Origin: Putridiphycobacter sp965230485
GTDB lineage: Bacteria > Bacteroidota > Bacteroidia > Flavobacteriales_D > Crocinitomicaceae
Reading direction: 5' to 3'
Assembly (NCBI GenBank): GCA_965230485.1
Contig: CBDDLA010000001.1
Location: 496,001-560,000 of the forward strand
DNA length: 64,000 bases
In this document: positions 45,837 through 53,804 of the stretch, in pieces
How the letters are laid out: every line of letters begins with the position of its first letter
Position numbering within the stretch: the first letter of the stretch is position 1
The notes under the pieces: model-generated
Seen by the model: only the letters and a program-made list of their open reading frames with translations
What the model was told of the DNA's origin: nothing
Databases searched by the model: none
Made by a program: the position numbers and the translations under genes

Positions 45837-48800
45837 TTAGCGGATTAAATTCACTGTTCCTCTTTCAGTGATACCTTCATCTGTAGAGATTAGATAATAA
45901 TCGATTTGCCACAAGTAAGTGCCTGTCATAAGTGATTCGCCATTATAAGTACCATCCCACCCTACTTGCGGGTCTTTTGATATAAATAAAATCTCTCCCC
46001 AACGGTTAAAAATAGTCAGTTGATAGGTGTAAATGTCAAAACCAGAAGTCATAATAGGTGTAAACGTTTCATTAAAACCACTTCCATCTGGAGTAAAACT
46101 ATTCGGCACAAAGAATACTAATCCATCTAACACTTTTATGTATGTGGTTATCACATCTTCGCACAAACCATCATCACTTATGGCAGTTAAACTGATACTA
46201 TACGAGGAAGCGACTTGTGGTAGGGTTAGAGTTGGGTTTACATCTGTACTTGAACCTAATTCATCTCCAAAGTCCCAAATGAAATCATTTGTCCCTCTTG
46301 AATCATTACTAAAGTTAATAATGTTGTCTTTTACTGTTAAGATTTGCGGTGAATAGCTAAAAGCAGCTGTTGGGGTTTGAGTAACTGTAATAAAATCAGA
46401 TTTACTATCTGAACTCGTGCAATTATATTGGCTGTAAACCGTCAATGTTACCTCATAAACACCTGATTCAAAATCATGATCAATAAAATTACATGCCTCA
46501 ATGATGGTGCCATCTCCTAAATCCCAAACACAGTTTGTGATATTGGGGTCTGGTTGATTAGAAAGGTTAACGCGCAAAGGACTACAACCGGTTATTTCAT
46601 CTTCATTGATCACAGCCATTGGTGTTGGACGAACCGTTAAGTTTTGATTGAGAGTAGACACACAACCTTGATCGGATGTGAGGGTCAAAGTAGCCATATA
46701 GTCTCCTGCAATGGCATAAGAAAATGCTGGTGGATTATTGAGTGTTGAATTGATATTATTTTCGAACGCCCAATCATAAGACATAGTACCTGAACTAATA
46801 CTAGAACTATTGCTGATTTGAATGGGTTCATTCTCACAATAGTCTTCTAAAGTAAAAGCAGCTTGCGGTGAAGGTGAAATGGTATACAAAGAATCGAGTG
46901 TATCTCTACATCCTTGATCTGTTTCTACAATAAGCTCTATTAAATAGGCATTTGGCGCATTGTAGTAATGGCTGGTATCTTGTATGGTTGAACTACTACC
47001 ATCTCCAAAATGCCATTGCCAGGTATCAATGGTTCCTGTTGGCACAGTGCTTTGGTCTGTAAAATCTACGGTATCTGCTTGGCAATAACCTGAGATTAAA
47101 AAGTCGGCAGTTGGTTTAGGATGAATAGTTACTGGCTGGGTAATGGAATCTTTACAACCTTCATCACTTTCTACAATTAATTGAACGTTATAATTACCTT
47201 GTACGGTATATTGATGTTGGGGGTCAATATTAATGCTTTGGTTGAAATCTCCAAAGTCCCAACTATGGCTTACAATACTACCAAGGGGAATACTACTGGT
47301 ATTGGTAAAACTAATCAGTTCACCCTCACAGTAATCGCTGTTGAAGGTAAAATCAGCTTCAGGGCTTGTTTTTATTTCAATGGTAAAGATGATGGTATCA
47401 TTACAACCTTTATCTGTTTGGATGACATGCTCAACCTCATAAAAACCAATGTTTAAATATTGATGACCTGGATTTTCCAAAGTAGACGTATTCATGTCAC
47501 CAAAATCCCAACTGTAACTAGAAATGAGACTTGGGGCTGTGACGGTTGACAAATTATTAAAATAAATAGAATCTGTACCACAGACTATAACAGTATCACC
47601 TTGAGAGGGTTGATAAACATTACCATTGGCCGTAAATTCTACCTGAGCTGCAGGTAAAGGAAAGACATGAATAGGAACCTCAATACTATCCTTGCATCCA
47701 ACATCAGATTCTGCAAAAAACTTAATCGTGTAGTTACCTGGTATATTGTACTCTCTGAAAATAGTAAATGATGAATCATTTGGGGAACCGTCTTGAAAAT
47801 CATAATACCATTTATTAAAAGGAACGGTTGTTAATGAAGAGTCTCCTATTAATATTGCACTTTCGCCAATACATAAACTATCCGCAATTGGTATCACATC
47901 AACTTTTGGATAAACTGGTGTTTCTATTTTGTAATCCAAATACTTACAAACACCACCATGATCAAATGTTATGGTATAATTACCCGGAGAATATTTATTA
48001 GTGCTTAAAGAATCACTTATTTCTCCAACTAAAGCAATACTGTCTTGATACCATTGAAAATTTGAGACTCCTTGAACATTTAATTTAATTACTAGATTGC
48101 TATCACAATACCTTCCGTGTGTCAAAAGTGGATCAAAAGCAGTAGATTCATTTAAAACAAGCTCATCAATAAAATAATAACCAAAAGTAGTGGTACTCGT
48201 GCTAGAAGTCATACAGATACTTCCTATGGCAATTGCATTGATATTAACTGTTGGGGTGAAAGTCATAGTGACTAATTCCCAAGCACTGGACACCATTTGA
48301 TGAATTGTCAGAGAATCTAATAACTGCCAGCTTCCAAAACCAATAGGGCAATCCATCCAACTACTCCAGGGCAAATCCGTGCAACTAGGCGTTCCAAATA
48401 TTGCCAAACTAGCGTCCGCGCTTCCAGCTGTACGAGCCACATAAAAAGAAATTGAATATGATGTACCAGCCAACATAGTTCCATTTAAACAAGCACCTAC
48501 ATATTCATTTCCAAAAATTAAAGACCCATTCCCTCCTGAAAACCCCACAATAGCATTGCCATTTCCAGGAAAAGGCTGAGGGGCATTGCCTGCTTGAGTA
48601 GGACCACATAGATTATAATAATCGGTCGTGCCCCATGAAGCTTGAATCCACAAATCAGCACAGTTCATTTGGCTACCTCCTGTTGGACAACATAACGTAT
48701 CTTCGAAAGAGTGATTTGGTATTAATGAAGTAGGAACTATAGTACTTGATGAACAATTACAATCCAAACTATCATTTAAATCGATTAACCCATCTCCATC

Positions 48801-48884
48801 ATCATCAATAGCATTGTCGCATATCTCTTGAGAGAATGAAAAACCTGCTGTTAGAATGAGAAAAAAAAGAAGTGTTAATCGCAC
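45837..48884 (-). CDS. Array copy 5 (first transcribed): PKD-repeat protein, T9SS type B sorted
   Basis: 1,015 residues, GTG start at 48884. Domain plan, which holds for all five: signal peptide 1-19; acidic DDDGDGLIDLNDS segment 20-44; head about 45-258 with a CC pair (DTLCCPTGGSQMNC) and the pattern EYVGACLNG, SYSISFYVA, YYFIDELVL typical of a jelly-roll glycan- or ligand-binding fold; Ig-like module about 258-333 (NFQWYQDSIALVGE); seven PKD-type domains about 333-930 with WDFGD cores; gliding-motility-type C-terminal domain about 930-1015 (FVPNSFTPDGSGFNETF, LTIFNRWGEILF, GWDGTYNGE). The last is the type B T9SS export and surface-anchoring signal. Product is therefore an exported filament-like adhesin by inference. 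Confidence 0.92.
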   Translation of the reverse strand: MRLTLLFFLILTAGFSFSQEICDNAIDDDGDGLIDLNDSLDCNCSSSTIVPTSLIPNHSFEDTLCCPTGGSQMNCADLWIQASWGTTDYYNLCGPTQAGNAPQPFPGNGNAIVGFSGGNGSLIFGNEYVGACLNGTMLAGTSYSISFYVARTAGSADASLAIFGTPSCTDLPWSSWMDCPIGFGSWQLLDSLTIHQMVSSAWELVTMTFTPTVNINAIAIGSICMTSSTSTTTFGYYFIDELVLNESTAFDPLLTHGRYCDSNLVIKLNVQGVSNFQWYQDSIALVGEISDSLSTNKYSPGNYTITFDHGGVCKYLDYKIETPVYPKVDVIPIADSLCIGESAILIGDSSLTTVPFNKWYYDFQDGSPNDSSFTIFREYNIPGNYTIKFFAESDVGCKDSIEVPIHVFPLPAAQVEFTANGNVYQPSQGDTVIVCGTDSIYFNNLSTVTAPSLISSYSWDFGDMNTSTLENPGHQYLNIGFYEVEHVIQTDKGCNDTIIFTIEIKTSPEADFTFNSDYCEGELISFTNTSSIPLGSIVSHSWDFGDFNQSINIDPQHQYTVQGNYNVQLIVESDEGCKDSITQPVTIHPKPTADFLISGYCQADTVDFTDQSTVPTGTIDTWQWHFGDGSSSTIQDTSHYYNAPNAYLIELIVETDQGCRDTLDSLYTISPSPQAAFTLEDYCENEPIQISNSSSISSGTMSYDWAFENNINSTLNNPPAFSYAIAGDYMATLTLTSDQGCVSTLNQNLTVRPTPMAVINEDEITGCSPLRVNLSNQPDPNITNCVWDLGDGTIIEACNFIDHDFESGVYEVTLTVYSQYNCTSSDSKSDFITVTQTPTAAFSYSPQILTVKDNIINFSNDSRGTNDFIWDFGDELGSSTDVNPTLTLPQVASSYSISLTAISDDGLCEDVITTYIKVLDGLVFFVPNSFTPDGSGFNETFTPIMTSGFDIYTYQLTIFNRWGEILFISKDPQVGWDGTYNGESLMTGTYLWQIDYYLISTDEGITERGTVNLIR

Positions 48885-48989
48885 AGTCGTAATGTATTTT
48901 ATAAAAATACGAATTTAAAAGTATAAAATAGAATTACCTTTATAATGTTTCTTTGGATAGGAATATTTTTATATTTAGCGCTGCTTGAA

Positions 48990-49547
48990 ATGAAAAAAAG
49001 AATAGTAAAATATTTTTGGAATGTGCTTTTTGGTTTAATTGTTTTAATATTAATTATACCTTCTTGGAGAATCTCATTCCAAAGTCAAATCCAGAGATTA
49101 TTTATGACGAGCATTAAGCTTGACGAAACTAGAAGTGATACAATTAGTATTCAGAGAGACCAATGGATAATCTACGATCAAAATAATCACCCAATTTCTT
49201 TCCATGAATTTGGTGATAAACCGGTCATACTTAATTTTTGGGCTACATGGTGTCCCCCATGCATTGCTGAGCTACCTGGGCTGTATGAGTTCTACCAAAA
49301 CGTCAAGGATGATGCCTATGTGATTGCTATATCTAACGAAACAATAGAAACCTTAAAAGATTTTAAAGCTTTTCAAAAATACAATGGTATGATTTACAGA
49401 TCAGAAAATCTCTTAAAAGCATTCGACTTTTCTGCTTACCCAACTACATTTATTTTAGCTCCTAATTTTAGAATTGTATCCAAAATTATTGGTGCCGAAA
49501 ATTTTGCAACTGAATACAATGTTGATTTTATAAAAAAATTAAAATGA
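48990..49547 (+). CDS. TlpA/ResA-like thioredoxin-fold protein
   Basis: Membrane-anchored thiol-disulfide protein. With the ATG at 48990 the product has 185 residues: KKRIVKYF followed by one span (VLFGLIVLILIIPSW) and a periplasmic thioredoxin fold whose active site is NFWATWCPPCIAELPG (CPPC at residues 88-91), with the cis-Pro strand SAYPTTFIL. The frame is open to an ATG at 48945, but those 15 residues would put a second hydrophobic stretch before the positive KKR, so I prefer the later start. Divergent from the PKD array; a role in disulfide formation or cytochrome maturation is possible. The array proteins are Cys-rich in their heads, which may be coincidence. Confidence 0.82.
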   Translation: MKKRIVKYFWNVLFGLIVLILIIPSWRISFQSQIQRLFMTSIKLDETRSDTISIQRDQWIIYDQNNHPISFHEFGDKPVILNFWATWCPPCIAELPGLYEFYQNVKDDAYVIAISNETIETLKDFKAFQKYNGMIYRSENLLKAFDFSAYPTTFILAPNFRIVSKIIGAENFATEYNVDFIKKLK

Positions 49548-49597
49548 TTAGCTTGTCCCCTTACTTTATTAAAATAAAACTATGTTTACAATATTGC

Positions 49598-49605
49598 TAA
49601 CTTTG
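49598..49605 (+). promoter_or_regulatory. Candidate -7 box abutting the exonuclease start
   Basis: TAACTTTG, a full TAnnTTTG match, ends two bases before the TTG at 49608. A transcript from it would begin at about 49611, so either the mRNA is leaderless or the true start is the next TTG at 49614. Confidence 0.45.
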
Positions 49606-49607
49606 CA

Positions 49608-50981
49608 TTGATTTTGGAATACGCAATTGTAGATATTGAAACGTCTGGAGGAACACCTAAAGAAAATAAGGTTATTGAAATAGCCATTATTATTCATGAT
49701 GGAAATAAAGAAATAGATCGTTATGAAACCTTGGTTAACCCCGAAAAAGGTATTGATTGGTATGTCACAAAATTGACTGGAATTTCGAATAAAGACGTTG
49801 CTGACGCCCCCAAATTTTTTGAAGTTGCAAAAACTATTTATCAGTTACTTGAAAACAGGGTATTTGTGGCACATAATATTGGCTTTGATTATCCAATTAT
49901 CCGAAGAGAATTTAAATCTTTAGGGTTAGATATTCGTTTACCTCATTTATGTACCATTCAATCATCAAGAATACTGATTCCAGGAATTGATTCATATAGC
50001 CTAAAAAACTTATCCACTCATTTAGGTATTGCTTTAGACAGTCACCACCGCGCTATGGCCGATACTCAGGCTACAGTTGAGATTTTTGAACATCTTTTAA
50101 AAATTGATAAAGGTAATTTGGAATCGTTTACCCGTCAGGATATTAATCCAAAAGTACTTCATCATAAGCTGGACTTAAATACATTTGATGACATTCCAAA
50201 TAAAACAGGAGTTTATTTTTTCTATAACGAAAACAACGACTTAATATATATTGGTAAAAGTATCCATATTAAAAAAAGAATAGAGCAACATTTAAAAAAT
50301 ACTAAAACTGAGAAAGCGATCAAAATGAGATCTGAAATTACTAGAATTGATTATCAATTAACTGGTAGTGAATTAATCTCATTATTAAAAGAGTCTGAGT
50401 TGATCAAAAAGCATCAACCAACTTATAATCGCGCCCAGAGAAGTACTATATTTAATTATGGATTATACACCTATATTGACGGCAAAGGGTATATAAATCT
50501 TACCATTAAAAAAACGAATTCTACCGAACAACCGATTCATACTTTTACAACTCTAGCCTCAGCAAAATCAAAGTTAGAATATTTAATTTCTGAATATAAA
50601 CTTTGTCAAAAGTTAGGTGGGTTATTTAGCTCTACTGGCGCGTGTTTCAATTATACTATCAAGGAATGTCATGGTGCCTGTATTGGTTCAGAATTTGTTG
50701 AAGACTATAATAAAAGGGTCAATGAGTTAATTAATAAATTAACATTTAATAAAAAAAGCTTTATTATTACCGATAAGGGAAAAAGCAAGACAGAAATCAG
50801 TTTTGTTTGTATTGAAAAAGGTCAGTACAAAGGCTATGGATTTGCGCCAGGGTTTATTTTGAAGAAAAATACTTTGCTCTTTAAAAAGTATTTAAAACCA
50901 CAGGTTAGTAACCGAGATTTTAAATCAATCATTAATATGCAATTATCAAAAAATAATAAATTAGAGGTCATTGAATTTTAA
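49608..50981 (+). CDS. DEDDh exonuclease fused to GIY-YIG nuclease
   Basis: 457 residues. N-terminal DnaQ-like 3'-5' exonuclease (about 1-165): YAIVDIETSGG with the DxE pair, HNIGFDYPIIRREF, and HHRAMADTQATVEIF with the final His and Asp. Central GIY-YIG nuclease (about 195-280): KTGVYFFYNENNDLIYIGKS and HIKKRIEQHLKN, the type found in UvrC and Cho. The C-terminal 170 residues include a cysteine cluster (GACFNYTIKECHGACIG) like that following the nuclease domain in UvrC/Cho relatives. A role in nucleotide excision or other DNA repair is inferred. The stop overlaps the K+ channel start by one base (TAATG). Non-ATG start (TTG). Confidence 0.87.
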   Translation: MILEYAIVDIETSGGTPKENKVIEIAIIIHDGNKEIDRYETLVNPEKGIDWYVTKLTGISNKDVADAPKFFEVAKTIYQLLENRVFVAHNIGFDYPIIRREFKSLGLDIRLPHLCTIQSSRILIPGIDSYSLKNLSTHLGIALDSHHRAMADTQATVEIFEHLLKIDKGNLESFTRQDINPKVLHHKLDLNTFDDIPNKTGVYFFYNENNDLIYIGKSIHIKKRIEQHLKNTKTEKAIKMRSEITRIDYQLTGSELISLLKESELIKKHQPTYNRAQRSTIFNYGLYTYIDGKGYINLTIKKTNSTEQPIHTFTTLASAKSKLEYLISEYKLCQKLGGLFSSTGACFNYTIKECHGACIGSEFVEDYNKRVNELINKLTFNKKSFIITDKGKSKTEISFVCIEKGQYKGYGFAPGFILKKNTLLFKKYLKPQVSNRDFKSIINMQLSKNNKLEVIEF

Positions 50982-51826
50982 TGAGGCTAAAACAATCACA
51001 TATTAAAACTGAAAAGCATCAACTTAAACCATGGCAAAAAAAAATCCATGAGGTCATTTTTGAGGCTGATACAACTTCAGGAAAGGTGTTTGACCTTGGG
51101 CTGTTGATTGCAATAATTATTAGTATCGTAGTCGTAATGTTAGAAAGTGTACCTAGATTAAATGCTAAGTACCATGACATTTTTTATGTTATCGAATGGA
51201 TTTTTACTGTTTTTTTTACAATTGAATATGCTGCAAGAATAGTAAGCATAGGAAAACCATCAAGGTATATTTTTAGTTTTTATGGTATTATTGACCTGTT
51301 GTCTATTTTGCCTACATACCTTGGTTTATTTATTGTAGGATCAGAATCTTTAATGGTAATTAGAGCGGTTAGGTTGCTTAGGATTTTCAGAATTTTAAAA
51401 CTGGCTCGTTTTGTTAAAGAATCAAAACAGCTTGGTGATGCTTTAAGGGCATCTCGTCACAGGATTCTGGTGTTTTTATTGGCTGTGTTAACCTTAGCTA
51501 CTATTCTTGGTACGGTAATGTATTTAGTCGAAAGTGCCGAAGATGGTTTTACAAGTATCCCAAGGAGTATTTATTGGGCAATAATTACCTTAACCACTGT
51601 TGGTTATGGAGATATTGCTCCTGTCACACCTCTCGGCCAATTTATCGCCTCATTAGTTATGATTTTAGGCTATGCTATTCTTGCGGTTCCCACTGGGATT
51701 GTAACCTCAGAATTAATTAAGCCACATACAAACCAAGAAGTGACTGCTCGTTCTTGCAATAATTGTTCTGCAGAAGGTCATGACTCTAATGCTATTTACT
51801 GTAAAATTTGCGGCGAAAAACTATAG
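50981..51826 (+). CDS. Voltage-gated-type potassium channel
   Basis: 281 residues, six-span ion transporter of the Kch/KvAP type. S1-S3 lie about 38-110; S4 carries the spaced positive residues VIRAVRLLRIFRILKLARFV; S5, pore helix and selectivity filter ITLTTVGYGDIAP lie about 160-215, then S6 (LVMILGYAILAVPTGIVTSE). An unusual tail (about 258-281) contains two CxxC-type pairs, CNNCSAEGHDSNAIYCKICG, resembling a small zinc ribbon. Co-transcribed with the nuclease fusion upstream through the one-base overlap. Confidence 0.92.
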   Translation: MRLKQSHIKTEKHQLKPWQKKIHEVIFEADTTSGKVFDLGLLIAIIISIVVVMLESVPRLNAKYHDIFYVIEWIFTVFFTIEYAARIVSIGKPSRYIFSFYGIIDLLSILPTYLGLFIVGSESLMVIRAVRLLRIFRILKLARFVKESKQLGDALRASRHRILVFLLAVLTLATILGTVMYLVESAEDGFTSIPRSIYWAIITLTTVGYGDIAPVTPLGQFIASLVMILGYAILAVPTGIVTSELIKPHTNQEVTARSCNNCSAEGHDSNAIYCKICGEKL

Positions 51827-51912
51827 GATTTCTGAAAAAGAAATCAACACTTATTGTTGATAGTTTTATCTAAAAAAACCGACTTTTTAACACTTTAGTA
51901 AATACTTTACCT

Positions 51913-51920
51913 TAATTTTG
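51913..51920 (+). promoter_or_regulatory. Candidate -7 box for pckA
   Basis: TAATTTTG, full TAnnTTTG match; about 38 bases before the ATG at 51959 and 23 before the alternative TTG at 51944. Confidence 0.5.
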
Positions 51921-51958
51921 TTAGTCTAAACATAAGCTATTGCTTGAAACAAAAATTT

Positions 51959-53572
51959 ATGAGTGTTTACGGAAAAAAAGCTGAAAATGCTTCCTTAAAA
52001 CAAATTGGACTTGAAAATGTAGGTTCAACCTTTTGGAACTTAACCCCCGCTGAATTAGTTGAAGATATTGTAATTTTAGGGCAAGGTGTGCTAACAGATA
52101 CTGGTGCAATTGCAATAGAGACAGGCGAATTTACTGGACGTTCACCGCAAGACAGATTCATTGTTGCAGATTCGAAAACAGAAGATGCTGTATGGTGGGG
52201 TAATATTAACAAGAGATTCGAATCAGAAAAATTTACAGCTTTATACAACCGCATGAAGGCATATTTAACTAACAAGGATTTGTATGTTAGAGATGCTTAT
52301 GCCTGTGCAGATGAAGATTATAGATTAAATCTAAGGGTTGTAACAGAATTTCCATGGTCAAATATGTTTGCTAACAACATGTTTTTAAGACCAACAGATC
52401 AAGAAATAGAAAATTTTGAGCCTGAATGGCATGTTGTCTGTGCTCCTGAGTTTATGGCAGACCCAAAGGTTGACGGGACAAGACAGCATAATTTTGCGAT
52501 TATTAATTTCACTGAAAAGATGATCATTATTGGTGGTACAGGATATACAGGTGAAATAAAAAAGGGGATCTTTTCTGTGTTAAATTTTGTTTTACCTCAT
52601 GAAAAGAATGTGCTATCAATGCATTGTTCTGCTAATGTTGGTAAAAACAATGATACAGCAGTATTCTTTGGACTTTCTGGTACGGGCAAAACGACTTTAT
52701 CATCAGACGAAAACCGTCGCCTAATTGGTGATGATGAGCACGGGTGGTCAGATAACGGTGTATTTAATTTTGAAGGCGGATGCTATGCAAAAACAATTGA
52801 TTTGACAGAAGAGCATGAGCCACAAATATATAATGCTATAAAATTTGGTGCTATTCTAGAAAATATTGGCTTTAAAAACGATTCACGCACACCAGATTAT
52901 ACTGATATTGAAATAACTCAAAATACCAGAGTATCCTATCCTATCGATCATATCGATAATATCATGATTCCTTCTAAAGGTGGAAATCCAAAAAATATTT
53001 TCTTCCTTACTGCTGACGCTTTTGGCGTACTACCTCCAATTTCAAAATTAACTCCAGGGCAAGCTATGTACCACTTTATATCTGGTTATACGGCTAAAGT
53101 TGCGGGTACGGAAGCTGGGATCACGGAACCAACAACCGTTTTTTCTGCGGGATTTGGTGCCCCATTTTTACCTCTGCATCCAACAAAATATGCTGAAATG
53201 CTAGGGGAAAGAATGGAGAAACATAATGTAAGGGTTTGGTTGGTAAATACTGGATGGTCTGGTGGTGAATATGGTACTGGAGATCGTATTAAGCTAAAAT
53301 ATACCAGAGCAATGATTACTGCAGCCTTGGAAGGTAAATTAGATCATGTTGATTATACAAATCATGATGTATTTGGTTTAGCTATGCCAAACGAATGCGA
53401 AAATGTACCAACGGAAATGCTTCACCCTAAAAACACTTGGGCTGATCAATCTGCGTATGATACTAAAGCCAATCATTTAGCGAATGAATTCGTGAAGAAC
53501 TTTAAACAATTTGAAGATAATGCGAATGCTGAAATTATGGCTGCCGCCCCTAAGGCTTCAGTTAGCGCATAG
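51959..53572 (+). CDS. pckA: Phosphoenolpyruvate carboxykinase (ATP)
   Basis: Converts oxaloacetate plus ATP to PEP, entry step of gluconeogenesis. About 537 residues from the ATG at 51959 (MSVYGKKAENASLKQIGL); an in-frame TTG at 51944 would add five residues and is less likely. Signature blocks: FTGRSPQDRFIV, the PEPCK-specific IIGGTGYTGEIKKGIF, P-loop FGLSGTGKTTLSSD, metal site LIGDDEHGWSDNG, and FEGGCYAK. The ATP form is indicated by size and by these motifs. Single-gene unit with its own promoter box and a strong terminator. Confidence 0.97.
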   Translation: MSVYGKKAENASLKQIGLENVGSTFWNLTPAELVEDIVILGQGVLTDTGAIAIETGEFTGRSPQDRFIVADSKTEDAVWWGNINKRFESEKFTALYNRMKAYLTNKDLYVRDAYACADEDYRLNLRVVTEFPWSNMFANNMFLRPTDQEIENFEPEWHVVCAPEFMADPKVDGTRQHNFAIINFTEKMIIIGGTGYTGEIKKGIFSVLNFVLPHEKNVLSMHCSANVGKNNDTAVFFGLSGTGKTTLSSDENRRLIGDDEHGWSDNGVFNFEGGCYAKTIDLTEEHEPQIYNAIKFGAILENIGFKNDSRTPDYTDIEITQNTRVSYPIDHIDNIMIPSKGGNPKNIFFLTADAFGVLPPISKLTPGQAMYHFISGYTAKVAGTEAGITEPTTVFSAGFGAPFLPLHPTKYAEMLGERMEKHNVRVWLVNTGWSGGEYGTGDRIKLKYTRAMITAALEGKLDHVDYTNHDVFGLAMPNECENVPTEMLHPKNTWADQSAYDTKANHLANEFVKNFKQFEDNANAEIMAAAPKASVSA

Positions 53573-53601
53573 ATAAACGACTAATATTTAAGAATGTAAC
53601 T

Positions 53602-53635
53602 AAAAGCTCTGATGTAATACATCAGAGCTTTTTTT
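53602..53635 (+). terminator. Rho-independent terminator after pckA
   Basis: Perfect 12-base stem AAAGCTCTGATG / CATCAGAGCTTT with a TAATA loop, followed by a run of T (stem 53603-53631). It lies 30 bases after the pckA stop. Confidence 0.9.
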
Positions 53636-53804
53636 CTGAACAATTAATTTAAATTTAGGCAATCAGCCCTAGCCTGTCTCGTTTGTAAATGATATCTAGT
53701 ACATTTCATCATTAGAAAACTTTGATGATATTAAGGGGTTGAAGTCTATTTCATTTTTTCGTACCTTGGTTTTTGTTAATAACCCATATTAAGTATACTA
53801 TGTT

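Larger units (their letters stand above)
33384..48884 (-). repeat. Tandem array of five mosaic PKD/T9SS type B paralogues
   Basis: Five head-to-tail genes of 1,011-1,015 codons separated by 56, 123, 56 and 56 bases. Called copies 1 (33384) to 5 (45837) here. Copies 1, 2, 4 and 5 share a near-identical 3' block of about 1.8 kb (for example 33397-35210 in copy 1, 45850-47660 in copy 5) with no indels; copy 1 and copy 5 look identical base for base over roughly 33489-34530. Copy 3 is diverged throughout. The 5' thirds (heads) differ in every copy, apart from the signal peptide and the DDDGDGLID segment. Confidence 0.93.

Noticed and set aside
33384..48884. Possible CRISPR or simple tandem repeat reading of the recurrent blocks
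   Set aside because: The repeat unit is a whole gene of about 3 kb with intact reading frames; there are no short direct repeats with unique spacers.
33384..48884. Mobile element or integron cassette origin of the array
   Set aside because: No transposase, integrase, terminal inverted repeats, target duplications or attC-like sites were seen at the ends or between copies.
48945..48989. Longer N-terminus for the TlpA-like protein
   Set aside because: It would place a second hydrophobic segment before the positively charged KKR that normally begins the anchor; kept only as an alternative start.
53636..53804. Small RNA or riboswitch between the pckA terminator and the next lipoprotein gene
   Set aside because: No stable stem-loop series or known riboswitch core was visible by eye; treated as a plain upstream region.
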